Source of the DNA: Actinomycetospora endophytica
GTDB taxonomy: Bacteria > Actinomycetota > Actinomycetes > Mycobacteriales > Pseudonocardiaceae
Assembly (NCBI RefSeq): GCF_021026375.1
Contig: NZ_JAJNDB010000001.1
Coordinates: forward strand, 992,001 to 1,056,000
Direction of reading: 5' to 3'
Length of the DNA: 64,000 nt
Of the stretch, positions 40,188 to 48,789 are shown piece by piece (position 1 is the stretch's first letter; each line of letters opens with the position of its first letter). The notes beneath the pieces are model-generated. The model saw nothing but the letters and a program-made list of their open reading frames with translations. It was not told the origin of the DNA and searched no databases. Both the position numbers and the translations under genes were made by a program.

Positions 40188-41750
40188 TCACATCCGGAAG
40201 ACGCCGAAGCGCGGGTCGTCGAGCGGCGCGTGCGCGCAGGCCGAGAGGGCCAGGCCCAGCACGGTGCGGGTGTCGGCCGGGTCGATCACGCCGTCGTCCC
40301 AGAGCCGGGCCGTCGAGTAGTACGGGTGGCCCTGGTGCTCGTACTGGTCGCGCACGCCCTCGGCGTCGGACGACCCGACCGTCCCGAGCACGGTCGCGGC
40401 CTGCTCCGCACCCATCACGCTGATCCGCGCGTTCGGCCACATCCACAGGAAGCGGGGCGAATACGCGCGGCCGCTCATCGCGTAGTTCCCGGCGCCGTAC
40501 GAGCCGCCGATCACCACGGTCAGCTTCGGCACCCGTGTCGTCGCGACCGCGGTGACCATCTTCGCGCCGTCCTTGGCGATGCCGCCGGCCTCGTACTCAC
40601 GGCCGACCATGAACCCGGTGATGTTCTGCAGGAACACCAGCGGGATGCCGCGCTGGTCGCACAGCTCGACGAAGTGCGCACCCTTGAGCGCCGACTCCCG
40701 GAAGAGCACGCCGTTGTTCGCGACGATTCCCACCGGGTGCCCGTGCAGCCGGGCGAACCCGGTGACCAGCGTGGTTCCGTAGTCGGGCTTGAACTCGGTG
40801 AGCTTCGAGCCGTCGACGAGCCGAGAGATCACCTCGCGGACGTCGTACGCCGACCGGCCGTCGACCGGCACGACGTCGTAGAGCTCCGCCGGGTCGGCCG
40901 TGGGCGGCACCGAGTCGCGGCGCTCCCACGGCGGACTCGGATCCGCCGGCAGGGTGTCGACGATGTCGCGCACCGTCGAGAGCGCATCGGCGTCGTCCTC
41001 GGCGAGGTGGTCGACGACGCCGGAGGTACGGGCGTGCAGGTCTCCCCCGCCGAGCTCCTCGGCGGTGACCTCCTCACCCGTCGCGGCCTTCACCAGGGGC
41101 GGGCCGCCGAGGAAGATCGTCCCCTGGTTGCGGACGATCACCGCCTCGTCGCTCATCGCCGGCACGTAGGCGCCGCCGGCGGTGCAGGAGCCGAGCACCG
41201 CCGCGATCTGCGGGATGCCGGCCGCGGACATCGTCGCCTGGTTGTAGAAGATCCGGCCGAAGTGCTCCCGGTCGGGGAAGACCTGGTCCTGCTGCGGCAG
41301 GAACGCGCCGCCGGAGTCGACGAGGTAGACGCAGGGGAGCCTGTTCTGCAGCGCCACCTCCTGCGCGCGCAGGTGCTTCTTCACCGTCATCGGGTAGTAG
41401 GTCCCGCCCTTGACGGTGGCGTCGTTGGCGACGACGACGCAGGTCCGCCCCGCGATCCGCCCGACGCCGGTGATGATGCCGGCGCCGGGTGCCGCGTCGT
41501 CGTACATCCCGAACGCCGCCAGCGGCGAGAGCTCCAGGAACGGCGACGACGGGTCGAGCAGCGCGTCCACCCGGTCCCGCGGGAGCAGCTTGCCCCGCTC
41601 CACGTGCCGCGCGCGGCTACGGTCCGGGCCGCCGAGGCGCACCGTCGCCAGCCGCGTCCGCAGGTCGTCGACCAGTTCCCGGTGCGCCGCCGCGTTGCCG
41701 CCGGCACCGTGACCGACCGAGGGCGCTCCCGCGTCCGCCAGGGTCACCAC
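40188..41750 (-). CDS. Acyl-CoA carboxylase beta subunit (carboxyltransferase)
   Basis: A 520-residue carboxyltransferase in the methylcrotonyl-CoA carboxylase beta/AccD1 class. N-terminal half: [63 protein letters not shown]-terminal half: [54 protein letters not shown]. These match the enzymes for leucine breakdown. First gene of the accD-accA-acyl-CoA dehydrogenase operon. Two adjacent GTG codons are possible starts. Likely repressed by the divergent TetR. Confidence 0.92.
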   Translation of the reverse strand: MVTLADAGAPSVGHGAGGNAAAHRELVDDLRTRLATVRLGGPDRSRARHVERGKLLPRDRVDALLDPSSPFLELSPLAAFGMYDDAAPGAGIITGVGRIAGRTCVVVANDATVKGGTYYPMTVKKHLRAQEVALQNRLPCVYLVDSGGAFLPQQDQVFPDREHFGRIFYNQATMSAAGIPQIAAVLGSCTAGGAYVPAMSDEAVIVRNQGTIFLGGPPLVKAATGEEVTAEELGGGDLHARTSGVVDHLAEDDADALSTVRDIVDTLPADPSPPWERRDSVPPTADPAELYDVVPVDGRSAYDVREVISRLVDGSKLTEFKPDYGTTLVTGFARLHGHPVGIVANNGVLFRESALKGAHFVELCDQRGIPLVFLQNITGFMVGREYEAGGIAKDGAKMVTAVATTRVPKLTVVIGGSYGAGNYAMSGRAYSPRFLWMWPNARISVMGAEQAATVLGTVGSSDAEGVRDQYEHQGHPYYSTARLWDDGVIDPADTRTVLGLALSACAHAPLDDPRFGVFRM

Positions 41751-41764
41751 TGACCTCCCCGTCC

Positions 41765-41792
41765 GTTAACGTTGACTAACACCAGACGTTAG
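41765..41792. promoter_or_regulatory. GTTA/TAAC half-sites between accD and TetR
   Basis: GTTAAC (41765-41770), CTAAC (41776-41780) and GTTAG (41788-41792). CTAAC-n7-GTTAG and GTTA-n8-TAAC form overlapping dyads at the accD start region. Probable site of the divergent TetR. Confidence 0.5.
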
Positions 41793-41833
41793 CGGGCGTT
41801 CACACGACGCCGCAAGGGCCGTAGGCTGCGAGC

Positions 41834-42490
41834 GTGGAACCGGGAAGCGTGGCGACGATCGACACCTGGTCGGGGCCGGGCTCCGCGCCCACCCGACGAC
41901 GCGAGCAGATCCTCGTGGAGGCCTCGCGCCTGTTCGCCCGCCACGGCTTCCACGGCACCTCGATCGACGGGATCGGGTCGGCCGCCGGCGTGAGCGGGCC
42001 GGCGATCTACCGGCACTTCCCCTCGAAGGAGGGCCTGCTCGTCGAGATGCTCGTGGGCATCAGCGAGTACCTGCTCGACGGCGGGCGCCGGCTCGCCGAC
42101 ACCCATCCGGCCCCGACCGACCGCCTCACGGCACTCGTCGCCTTCCACGTGGACTTCGCCCTGCACCGCCCGGAGCTGATCTCGGTGCAGGATCGCGACC
42201 TGGCGAACCTCCCCGACGACGCCCGTCGTCGGGTCCGGGCGCTGCAGCGCGCCTACGTGGAGGTCTGGGAGGACGCGATCGCCCGCTCGGGCCCCGAGCG
42301 CTCCACGGACGAGGTGCGCATCGCCGCGCACGCTGCGTTCGGACTGATGAACTCGACGCCGCGCAGCGCGGCGCACACCACGCCGGCCACGGCCGCGCCG
42401 GTCCTCACGGCGATGGTCGAGGCCGCGCTCCGGTCGGAGACGGCCGCCGACGCCGCTCCGGTGGCGACGGCGCCGGCCGGCGGTTCCTAG
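41834..42490 (+). CDS. TetR family regulator of the acyl-CoA carboxylase operon
   Basis: A 218-residue repressor-type protein. HTH: REQILVEASRLFARHGFHGTSIDGIGSAAGVSGPAIYRHFPSKEGLLVEML. The ligand domain is helical with no catalytic motif. The divergent position to accD mirrors mycobacterial Rv2506, so it probably senses an acyl-CoA from leucine catabolism. Its TAG stop overlaps the stop of the converging M50 protease gene by 4 bp. Confidence 0.9.
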   Translation: MEPGSVATIDTWSGPGSAPTRRREQILVEASRLFARHGFHGTSIDGIGSAAGVSGPAIYRHFPSKEGLLVEMLVGISEYLLDGGRRLADTHPAPTDRLTALVAFHVDFALHRPELISVQDRDLANLPDDARRRVRALQRAYVEVWEDAIARSGPERSTDEVRIAAHAAFGLMNSTPRSAAHTTPATAAPVLTAMVEAALRSETAADAAPVATAPAGGS

Positions 42491-43992
42491 ACCGTGGCGG
42501 CGGACCGGTGGCGGGCCGACGCCGCCGGGCGCCGGAGCCGGGACACGATCAGCCGCGCCAGGCCACGGGCGAGGGTCCAGAGCAGGTAGCAGAGCCCGAC
42601 CACCGGGAGCGCGAGGAAGAGCAGCCGGATACCGGTGGAGAGCCAGTCCAGCACCGGGTGCGCCGAGACCGACGCCCGCGCGACGAGCCCCCGGGCCTCG
42701 TCCAGGCCCGAGGTGACGATGTCGGGCAGGTGGGCCACGACGAACCCGAGCTGGATCGCGAGCGCGGGCACCACGCACATCACCCACACCGCGACCAGCC
42801 GCTGCGGCCAGGGCCGGAGCTCCTCGAGCCGCGGCTCGACCGGACGGCGCAGCAGGTGGCGACGCACGATCGGCCCGATGTACTTGAACAGGTCCGGGAC
42901 CCCGGCGAGGTCGGAGACGATGTAGTAGCCGTCGAAGCGCAGCGAGGGCAGCAGCTGCTGCATGATCTCGAGGTTCGCCGCGATCACGGCCACCAACAGC
43001 GGCGGCCAGCCGGTCGCGAGGTACCCGGCGACCAGGCCGAGCACGACGACGGCGTTGAAGTAGACCCCGCCCAGGTCGGCGCGGATCCGGCCGGCCCGCC
43101 CGAGCTGGTAGGTGGCGGTGATGTCGGTGTAGAAGGCGGGCCACACCAGGTAGATCCCGGCGCCCATGCCCCCGGGGGCGACGCCGCCGAAGCGGCAGGC
43201 CGCGGCGTGCCCGGTCTCGTGGAACGCGGCCGAGCCGATCGCGAGCAGCAGCACGGTGAGCACGCCGACCGGGTCGAGCATCGTCGTGGTCAGCGCGCCG
43301 GTGGTGTCCGCGCTGGTGAACACCCAGGCCTGGGCGAGCGCGAACGCCACGAGCACGGCCACCACCACGGGGACCGCGAACATCCAGGCGAAGGCGCCGC
43401 CGACCCGCGAGGACCACTCCGGCGAGAGCAGGGTGGTGCGCAGGCGCAGCGAGAGCCACGGCGGGCGGCGCTCGACGTCGGGCGCGCTCCCGTCGCTCGC
43501 GTGCGCGAGGCCGAGCGGGGCGAGCTTGCGGTCGAGGAGGAACACGATGTGCTCGGCGGCGTACTCGTCGCCGGTGGCACGGGAGAGTGCCGCGGCGACC
43601 TCGTCGACCGTGCGGTAGCCGCGGGCCGGCGGACGCAGCCCGGCGAGCCCGGCGTCGGGCGTCCCGGTGCCCGCGCGCACGCGGCGCCGACGACGGCGGG
43701 GGCGCGCCGACACGTCGTGCGCGAGCAGCGCGACCAGGGCGTGCAGCAGCGGGGGCAGCCGGACCAGCTGCCCGTCGGCGCGGGCGACGAGATGCGGTGG
43801 GTCGACGTAGCCGGAGCCCTCGAACGGCCCGAGCATCCGCGTCCCCTCGACGAGGCGCGGCGCGGGCAGCTGGGTGGGCAGTTCGGCGGTGAGGGCCTCC
43901 GAGTGCCAGGACGGTCCGGGGTCGTCGACGGCCACCAGGACGTCGGTGTCCGGGCCCGCGGTGTCCGGTGCGGGGCGCGTCGGCGCGCACAT
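42487..43992 (-). CDS. M50 membrane metalloprotease with PqqD-like segment
   Basis: A 501-residue protein of the putative peptide zinc metalloprotease class. Residues about 66-165 resemble a PqqD/RRE peptide-binding fold (HLVARADGQLVRLPPLLHAL ... YRTVDEVAAALS ... LLDRKLAPLGLA), interrupted by an Arg-rich insert at 98-105. Two hydrophobic segments precede the zinc site HETGH at 258-262 (AAFHETGHAAAC), and FDGYY near 353-357 supplies the third ligand. Further membrane segments lie in the C-terminal third. Such proteins process or export ribosomal peptides in other clusters. Here it lies downstream of two paralogous small peptide genes on the same strand, so it likely cleaves or releases their products. 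Confidence 0.85.
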   Translation of the reverse strand: MCAPTRPAPDTAGPDTDVLVAVDDPGPSWHSEALTAELPTQLPAPRLVEGTRMLGPFEGSGYVDPPHLVARADGQLVRLPPLLHALVALLAHDVSARPRRRRRRVRAGTGTPDAGLAGLRPPARGYRTVDEVAAALSRATGDEYAAEHIVFLLDRKLAPLGLAHASDGSAPDVERRPPWLSLRLRTTLLSPEWSSRVGGAFAWMFAVPVVVAVLVAFALAQAWVFTSADTTGALTTTMLDPVGVLTVLLLAIGSAAFHETGHAAACRFGGVAPGGMGAGIYLVWPAFYTDITATYQLGRAGRIRADLGGVYFNAVVVLGLVAGYLATGWPPLLVAVIAANLEIMQQLLPSLRFDGYYIVSDLAGVPDLFKYIGPIVRRHLLRRPVEPRLEELRPWPQRLVAVWVMCVVPALAIQLGFVVAHLPDIVTSGLDEARGLVARASVSAHPVLDWLSTGIRLLFLALPVVGLCYLLWTLARGLARLIVSRLRRPAASARHRSAATV

Positions 43993-44200
43993 CGAGGGGT
44001 GCCCTTTCGCCGAGGGTCACGGTGGCGGCGCGTACGGGTGCCCCGTCGTGCGCCCGCATCACCGGAACGGGGTCGCCGCGAATCCGCCCGCGGGGCGCGG
44101 ACGCCCACGGCGGGTCATGGGGTAGGAATCACGGCACGACGGGCCGGCGGAGGAACGGCTAGGCCCCGCTCCTCCCCGACCCGTCGGCTCGCGCGTGCTG

Positions 44201-44467
44201 CTACCGCGTGACGACGGTGCTCGGTGTGCACGTCGTCGTGGTGTGCGGCTGCTCCGACCCGAGGCCCAGCGAGCCGAGCAGGCCCGGTGTGCCGTGGCTG
44301 GTCGTGGTCTGGCAGGAGTTCACCACGGTGGTGCCGTGACCCGAGCCGGACGAGGGCGCGGCCGGGGAGGCGCCGTGGAAGGGGCTGGACACCGTCGACA
44401 GGACGGTGCGCTCCGGGAGCACCTCGCCGTCCAGCGCGTCGAGGTCGGAGAGGGCGGGTCGGCCCAT
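44201..44467 (-). CDS. Precursor-like small peptide, paralogue 2
   Basis: An 88-residue protein with no signal peptide. Residues 7-30 (SDLDALDGEVLPERTVLS then TVSSPF) nearly repeat those of the peptide at 44639-44890. Residues 57-72 (SHGTPGLLGSLGLGSE) are identical to it. The middle (31-56) and end (73-88) vary and are Ser/Thr-rich, with two Cys (NSCQTTT and TTTTCTP). Conserved leader-like and core-like blocks with variable parts are what RiPP precursors look like. AGGAG is well placed before the ATG at 44467; an ATG 18 nt earlier has none. The M50 gene follows after 208 bp. Confidence 0.75.
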   Translation of the reverse strand: MGRPALSDLDALDGEVLPERTVLSTVSSPFHGASPAAPSSGSGHGTTVVNSCQTTTSHGTPGLLGSLGLGSEQPHTTTTCTPSTVVTR

Positions 44468-44603
44468 GGACGTGTCTCCTGACATGAGGACTCGTGCCCG
44501 GCTGCCGGTCGGCGCGAGCGGGAGGGCCGGCCGGGCCCGGCCCCCGGACGGCGGGTGGCACGCATGGGTGCACCCGCACGTCGGGGGCCGGACTCCGGCC
44601 ATC

Positions 44604-44627
44604 GGGAGCGACGCGGTCGTCGCTCCC
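44604..44627 (-). terminator. Hairpin between the two peptide genes
   Basis: Perfect 10-bp arms GGGAGCGACG and CGTCGCTCCC with loop CGGT, 12 bp past the stop of the first peptide gene. It could end most transcripts after peptide 1 and so set the ratio of peptide to protease. Confidence 0.65.
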
Positions 44628-44638
44628 TAGGGACGACC

Positions 44639-44890
44639 TCAGGAGGTGCCGAAGGCACCCGGCGTCGAGGACAGGTCGGAGTGGGGGTTCTCCGAGCCGA
44701 GGCCCAGCGAGCCGAGGAGGCCCGGCGTGCCGTGGCTGACCTCGCCCTGCTGACCGTTGATGCCGGCGGCGCCGTGGCTGCTGTCCGAGCCGCCCGCGTT
44801 GTTGAAGGGGGTCGACACGGTGGACAGCACGGTGCGCTCCGGCAGGACCTCGCCGGTCAGGGCGTCGAGGTCACTGAAGTTGATCGCCAC
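44639..44890 (-). CDS. Precursor-like small peptide, paralogue 1
   Basis: An 83-residue acidic protein without signal peptide or Cys. N-terminal block FSDLDALTGEVLPERTVLS then TVSTPF (5-29), a Gly/Ser/Asn middle, the invariant block SHGTPGLLGSLGLGSE (52-67), and a Ser/Thr/Pro/Gly end. It is a clear paralogue of the peptide at 44201-44467; the DNA is also nearly identical in both blocks, so a tandem duplication. The GTG start has GGAG about 8 nt upstream. I recognise no described family. Confidence 0.75.
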   Translation of the reverse strand: MAINFSDLDALTGEVLPERTVLSTVSTPFNNAGGSDSSHGAAGINGQQGEVSHGTPGLLGSLGLGSENPHSDLSSTPGAFGTS

Positions 44891-44917
44891 GAAGGATCTC
44901 CATCCGTCGTTTCGATC

Positions 44918-44940
44918 CGGAGTCGCTAGGCCCGACTCCG
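44918..44940. promoter_or_regulatory. Dyad upstream of peptide 1
   Basis: CGGAGTCG, seven bases, CGACTCCG, perfect 8-bp arms, 28-50 bp before the GTG of the first peptide gene. It could be an operator or a leader hairpin. In the rest of the 320-bp gap 44891-45210 I see nothing else. Confidence 0.4.
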
Positions 44941-45210
44941 AATCTCGGGTCGCTCTCCGTGTCCGAAGAGCACGCCCTGTGTAACAGCCCGATCACGACG
45001 GTGTCGGCGGCGACGTCGATCACGCACCGACCACGCACCGCGGCAGGTGCTGGGCCGAGCGTGGGGCGCGCCTCCGTAGATCCTCGGGATCCGCCCACGG
45101 TCCGGCCCACCGGCCGCGCTGTGGAGATCTGAAGCCTGCGCCCGAGTGAGACGTGTGTCGTCATCGGCGTTCGGACCGATTTTCGACGACCACTCGTTCG
45201 GGTGAGCGGA

Positions 45211-45501
45211 TCAGCCGAGCAGTTCGACGTCCTCCCGCATGCGGACCTGGCGCATGTGCATCTCCTCGAGCCGGGCCCGCACCGAGATCCGGCGCTGGAT
45301 GAGCTCGCGGACGTAGTCGCCCCGGGCCCCCGCCTGCTTCTCGTGGATCTGGCGGGTCAGGTTGCGCTCGAAGGTCTCGAGGACCGTGACCTCGCTGTCG
45401 AGACGACGACGGCGGGCCTCCGCCTCCGCACGTCGGGCGCTCGCCGCTTCCTCGGGCGAGCCGATGATCTGCTCGGGCGAACTCGCTTCCGGCCTCGTCA
45501 T
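45211..45501 (-). CDS. Small coiled-coil hypothetical protein
   Basis: A 96-residue charged, all-helical protein: EEAASARRAEAEARRRRLDSE, then VLETFERNLTRQIHEKQAGARGD and RISVRARLEEMHMRQVRMRED. Heptad-like spacing suggests a coiled coil. No family recognised. It reads toward the peptide genes, 320 bp away, so co-transcription is unlikely. Confidence 0.65.
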   Translation of the reverse strand: MTRPEASSPEQIIGSPEEAASARRAEAEARRRRLDSEVTVLETFERNLTRQIHEKQAGARGDYVRELIQRRISVRARLEEMHMRQVRMREDVELLG

Positions 45502-45643
45502 GGCGCACCGCCTCTCGTGTGTCGTCGATCACCATCGTCCCCCGAGATCCGGCGGGATAAAAGACCTACTTCGGACGGTGACCCGCTCGTGACGGGTTGC
45601 CGGACGACGAGGCGGACGGAAACTGACCGCATCGGCCGCGACC

Positions 45644-46768
45644 ATGGACCTCATGGCCGAGCTGAAGCCCTTCACCGTCGACATCCCGCAGGCCCGACTG
45701 GACGACCTGCGTCGTCGGCTGGAGGACGCCCGCCTCCCCGACCAGCCGTCGGGCGCGGGCTGGGGGTACGGCGTGACCCGGGGGTACCTCGGAGAGCTGG
45801 TCCGGCTCTGGCGCGACGAGTTCGACTGGGCTTTGGTCCGGGATCGGCTCAACGCGTGGCCGCAGGTCATGACGACGATCGGCGGGCAACCGGTGCACGC
45901 CGTCCACGCCCGCTCGTCGGCGCCCGACGCGGTGCCCCTGCTGCTCCTGCACGGCTGGCCCTCGACGGTCGCCGACTTCCTCGGCGTCCTCCCGGCGCTC
46001 ACGGAGCGGTTCCACGTCGTCGCGCCGTCGCTGCCGGGCTTCGGCTTCTCCGGCCCGACCCTCGAGACCGGCTGGGACCTCGACCGGCACGCGGACACCC
46101 TGCTCGAGCTGATGACGCGGTGCGGGTACGAGCGCTTCGTCGTGCAGGGCGGCGACTGGGGCGGGCTGATCGGCCCGCACGTCGCCCGTCGAGCTCCGGA
46201 CCGCGTGGCGATGGTGCACGTCAACGCGCTGGTCACCCCGGTGGACTGGACCTCGGGCGACCCGACGGCGGGTCTGTCAGCCGAGGACGCAGCCCGGGTG
46301 TTCGCCCTCGGCGCGGCATGGCGGGAACGGCAGGGCTACGCGGCGATCCAGAGCTCCCGGCCGCAGACGCTCGCCTACGCGCTGAACGACTCGCCCGTGG
46401 GTCTGCTCGCGTGGGATCTCGAATGGTTCGTCGACTACGACCCGGCGGCCACCGTGCAGACGCCGAACGACCCGACGGCGATCCTCACCGACGTCACGAT
46501 CACCTGGCTCACCGGCACCGCGGGCTCGTCGGCGCGGCTCTACAAGGAAGGGGCCGCGGCGTTCGGTGGCGGGTTGCCGTCCTCGGGAGTGCCGACGGCC
46601 GTCGCGTGCTTCCCCGGGGACAACACGATCCGGGGGCTCGCGGAGCGCTCGCATCGGATCGTGCGATGGACGACGTACGAGCGGGGTGGGCATTTCGCGT
46701 CGCTGCAGGCGCCGGACCTGTTGGCGGCGGATCTCGTGGGGGCATGCGGGGAGCAGCAGGTGTGGTGA
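45644..46768 (+). CDS. Epoxide hydrolase family protein
   Basis: A 374-residue alpha/beta hydrolase with the EHN N-terminal domain (LKPFTVDIPQARLDDLRRRLEDARLP). LLLLHGWPSTVADF gives the oxyanion HGWP, VQGGDWGGLIG the nucleophile Asp, and RGGHFASLQAPDLL the base His. This is the microsomal-type epoxide hydrolase family common in actinomycetes; ring opening of epoxides is expected but the substrate is open. An in-frame ATG three codons later is an equal alternative start. Confidence 0.9.
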   Translation: MDLMAELKPFTVDIPQARLDDLRRRLEDARLPDQPSGAGWGYGVTRGYLGELVRLWRDEFDWALVRDRLNAWPQVMTTIGGQPVHAVHARSSAPDAVPLLLLHGWPSTVADFLGVLPALTERFHVVAPSLPGFGFSGPTLETGWDLDRHADTLLELMTRCGYERFVVQGGDWGGLIGPHVARRAPDRVAMVHVNALVTPVDWTSGDPTAGLSAEDAARVFALGAAWRERQGYAAIQSSRPQTLAYALNDSPVGLLAWDLEWFVDYDPAATVQTPNDPTAILTDVTITWLTGTAGSSARLYKEGAAAFGGGLPSSGVPTAVACFPGDNTIRGLAERSHRIVRWTTYERGGHFASLQAPDLLAADLVGACGEQQVW

Positions 46769-46784
46769 CGGTCCGCGGCCGAAC

Positions 46785-46821
46785 GTGCCGGGTGAGTCCA
46801 GCGGGAGCTCACCCGGCACGG
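46785..46821. terminator. Bidirectional hairpin terminator
   Basis: Perfect 13-bp arms CGTGCCGGGTGAG (46785-46797) and CTCACCCGGCACG (46809-46821) between the epoxide hydrolase and DUF397 genes, which converge. Confidence 0.85.
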
Positions 46822-46828
46822 TGGGCGG

Positions 46829-47029
46829 CTACCGAAAGTCGAATTCGCCCGCTTTGACCCCGAGCACGAAGTCTGACCATTCCTGCGCGGTGAAGCGATG
46901 GGGAGCGAGGGCCACGTTCTTGGAGTCACGCACGTCGACATCGCCACCGGGGAGCATCGCGACCTCGACACAGTTGCCGCCGCCGCAGAACGATGATCTA
47001 CGGAAAGGCGGGTCGACCTCGACGTTCAC
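46829..47029 (-). CDS. DUF397 family protein
   Basis: A 66-residue protein with the DUF397 layout: FRRSSFCGGGNCVEVAMLPGGDVDVRDSK and FTAQEWSDFVLGVKAGEFDF. DUF397 proteins are small partners of XRE-DUF5753 regulators in actinomycetes (WhiJ/BldB-like pairs). The XRE gene lies 48 bp upstream on the same strand, as expected. Confidence 0.92.
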   Translation of the reverse strand: MNVEVDPPFRRSSFCGGGNCVEVAMLPGGDVDVRDSKNVALAPHRFTAQEWSDFVLGVKAGEFDFR

Positions 47030-47077
47030 AGACGAATCCTCTCGGGGGCGGGGAGCGGGGGCGAGGGTCCGGGACCC

Positions 47078-47947
47078 TCAACCGATCAAGCTTCGCACAG
47101 CCGCTAACGATTCGTCAGCCCCGAGGGATTCGGTCCACAACGCCCGGAAGGCGCCTTGGTACTCCAGCACGTCGGCGGCCTCCTCCAGGTAGTAGTCCCT
47201 CCCGGCGGCCTCGATGTTCACGACGGCGTGGTCCACGGTGGTCAGACGCGGATGGAAGATCGCGAAGGAACTGAGCGCGAAGCGTCGGACCGGGGCTGTC
47301 AGAGGCCGGACTCGCACCTCGACGCTCCCCATCACGTCTTGGAGCGCGATGAGTTGCTCCCGCATCACCTCGGGGCCGCCGACCATGCGCAGAAGCGCGA
47401 CCTCGTCGAGGACCACTGAGACTCCGAGTGGGTTCTCCGCTCGCCGCAGCGCCGCCTGGCGACCCATCCGGATGTCCACGAGGCGGTCGAGGTCCCCCTC
47501 GCCGATGTGGTCGACGTCGACGAAGAGGTCGGCCAGCAGTGCGCGCGCGTAGGAACGGGTCTGGAGCAGAGCCGGCACCAAGGGGGCGTAGAGCGACACC
47601 GAGGCCGCCTCCGCCTCGAGCGAGATGTAGTAGTCGAGGTTCATCGGCAGGACGTCCGAATGCGGATGCCACCACCCGAAGGCCTTGCTCTCCTCGACCC
47701 ATCCGAGGATCTGCTCACGCCGATCCGGATCCTCGACGCCGTACACCGTGAGGAGGTTGCGGACGTCCCAGGTCTTCGCCGCCGAGTGGCCGGTCTCGAT
47801 CCGGCTGATCTTGGCGGGCGAGACCTCGAGCTCGGCGGCGACCTGCTCGAGCCGCAGGCCGGCGGCCTCACGCAGCCGGCGGAGAGTCACACCGAGGCGT
47901 CGACGGACGACCACCGGCCCGGACACGCCGGGCGATCCTGTGGTCAT
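47078..47947 (-). CDS. XRE regulator with DUF5753 domain
   Basis: A 289-residue DNA-binding protein. HTH at about 15-70: LGVTLRRLREAAGLRLEQVAAELEVSPAKISRIETG. The rest is the DUF5753 sensor-like domain (LEAEAASVSLYAPLVPALLQTRSYARALL; VVLDEVALLRMVGGPEVMREQL; REQLIALQDV). These regulators pair with DUF397 proteins and affect development in Streptomyces. Two TGCAAnTTGCA palindromes upstream are its likely autoregulatory sites. Confidence 0.92.
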   Translation of the reverse strand: MTTGSPGVSGPVVVRRRLGVTLRRLREAAGLRLEQVAAELEVSPAKISRIETGHSAAKTWDVRNLLTVYGVEDPDRREQILGWVEESKAFGWWHPHSDVLPMNLDYYISLEAEAASVSLYAPLVPALLQTRSYARALLADLFVDVDHIGEGDLDRLVDIRMGRQAALRRAENPLGVSVVLDEVALLRMVGGPEVMREQLIALQDVMGSVEVRVRPLTAPVRRFALSSFAIFHPRLTTVDHAVVNIEAAGRDYYLEEAADVLEYQGAFRALWTESLGADESLAAVRSLIG

Positions 47948-47996
47948 CCGGCCCCCAAGATCGGATGCGGGTCGTTCGGTTCAGCGCACTCGGACA

Positions 47997-48038
47997 CTGC
48001 AATTTGCAGGACTCGTTCGATCCAGAGTGCAACTTGCA
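47997..48038. promoter_or_regulatory. Two TGCAAnTTGCA palindromes upstream of the XRE gene
   Basis: CTGCAATTTGCAG at 47997-48009 and TGCAACTTGCA at 48028-48038. The centres are 30 bp apart, about three helical turns, 55-90 bp before the XRE start and 92-133 bp before the divergent gene at 48130. Cooperative binding by the XRE protein is likely. Confidence 0.65.
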
Positions 48039-48129
48039 AACCAGCAAACTATCATCAGCCCCCAGCGATGCACTCGAAGGATCGTGCCGACACGCGGTCC
48101 GGTTCATCGCTCAGGGAGGGTCGCCCTCG

Positions 48130-48369
48130 ATGACCACAGACGACACGCCGGAGCCGTCGAGCTGGGACGACGTGACCAGCTACCTCGCCCAGATGCACAA
48201 CGCCTGGCAGTGGGGGTACTGCGACCGAGCACTCCAGCGCCGCGTGCGCCACCTCTTCGCCGAGCGGGCGGCAGGCCGGGGCGGTGACGGGACCCTCGAC
48301 GAGCTGTTGATGGCGTGGCAGGTGCTCCACGGCTTCCCCCTGGAGTACCGGCTCCCGATCGGCGTCTGA
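48130..48369 (+). CDS. Small hypothetical protein
   Basis: A 79-residue soluble protein, SSWDDVTSYLAQMHNAWQWGYCDRALQRRVRHLF then GTLDELLMAWQVLHGFPLEYRLP. Trp/His/Leu-rich helices; no family recognised. It is divergent to the XRE gene and may share its operator. GGGAGGG lies a little far (about 13 nt) before the ATG. Confidence 0.6.
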   Translation: MTTDDTPEPSSWDDVTSYLAQMHNAWQWGYCDRALQRRVRHLFAERAAGRGGDGTLDELLMAWQVLHGFPLEYRLPIGV

Positions 48370-48515
48370 CCGCCGCCTCACCGACGCCTGACCGGCGTCG
48401 ACGACTTCTCCCTGCACGTGCAGATCGCCCACGTGGCGTCCTGGCGTGTATGCCGAGTGCGTATTACGCTTCGGCACCACCTTGCGCGGGCGAGGGTGGA
48501 AGAGGGAGTCCGTTC

Positions 48516-48785
48516 ATGGCCGAGTCCCCGGCGCCGACGACCTTCCGGTTGGCGCCCGAAGAGCGTGCGCTGCTGGAGGCGGTGGCGCACGCGAACGGAC
48601 GCACGCTCTCGGCGTACGTCCGCGAGGCCGCGCTCGCGGCCGCCCGTGGGTACCTCGCGCAGGAAGGCGTGGAGAAGGTGCTCGAGCGGGACCGGGAGTA
48701 CATGGAGGAGCGCTCCAGGACCTCCACCAAGATCGCCGACCACAAGCGGGCGCTCCTGGACCAGGAGAACTCCGACCACCGCTGA
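48516..48785 (+). CDS. Ribbon-helix-helix-like small protein
   Basis: An 89-residue protein whose N-terminus TFRLAPEERALLEAVAHANGRTLSAYVREAAL fits the strand-helix-helix of MobC/RHH-type antitoxins or relaxosome proteins. The C-terminus is a charged helix (LERDREYMEERSRTSTKIAD). AGAGGGAG precedes the ATG. GCGTATTACGC (palindrome) lies upstream. No toxin or relaxase gene stands beside it on this strand. Confidence 0.7.
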   Translation: MAESPAPTTFRLAPEERALLEAVAHANGRTLSAYVREAALAAARGYLAQEGVEKVLERDREYMEERSRTSTKIADHKRALLDQENSDHR

Positions 48786-48789
48786 CCCG

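Noticed and set aside
41789-44062. 757-residue open frame over the M50 gene and the TetR gene
   Set aside because: It has no recognisable domain and is a shifted-frame shadow of the M50 gene, which carries HETGH in the correct frame.
42487-44890. Assignment of the peptide locus to lanthipeptides, daptides or another named RiPP class
   Set aside because: No LanM/LanBC, methyltransferase, aminotransferase, YcaO or radical SAM gene is present, and the peptides do not match a known leader signature I can name.
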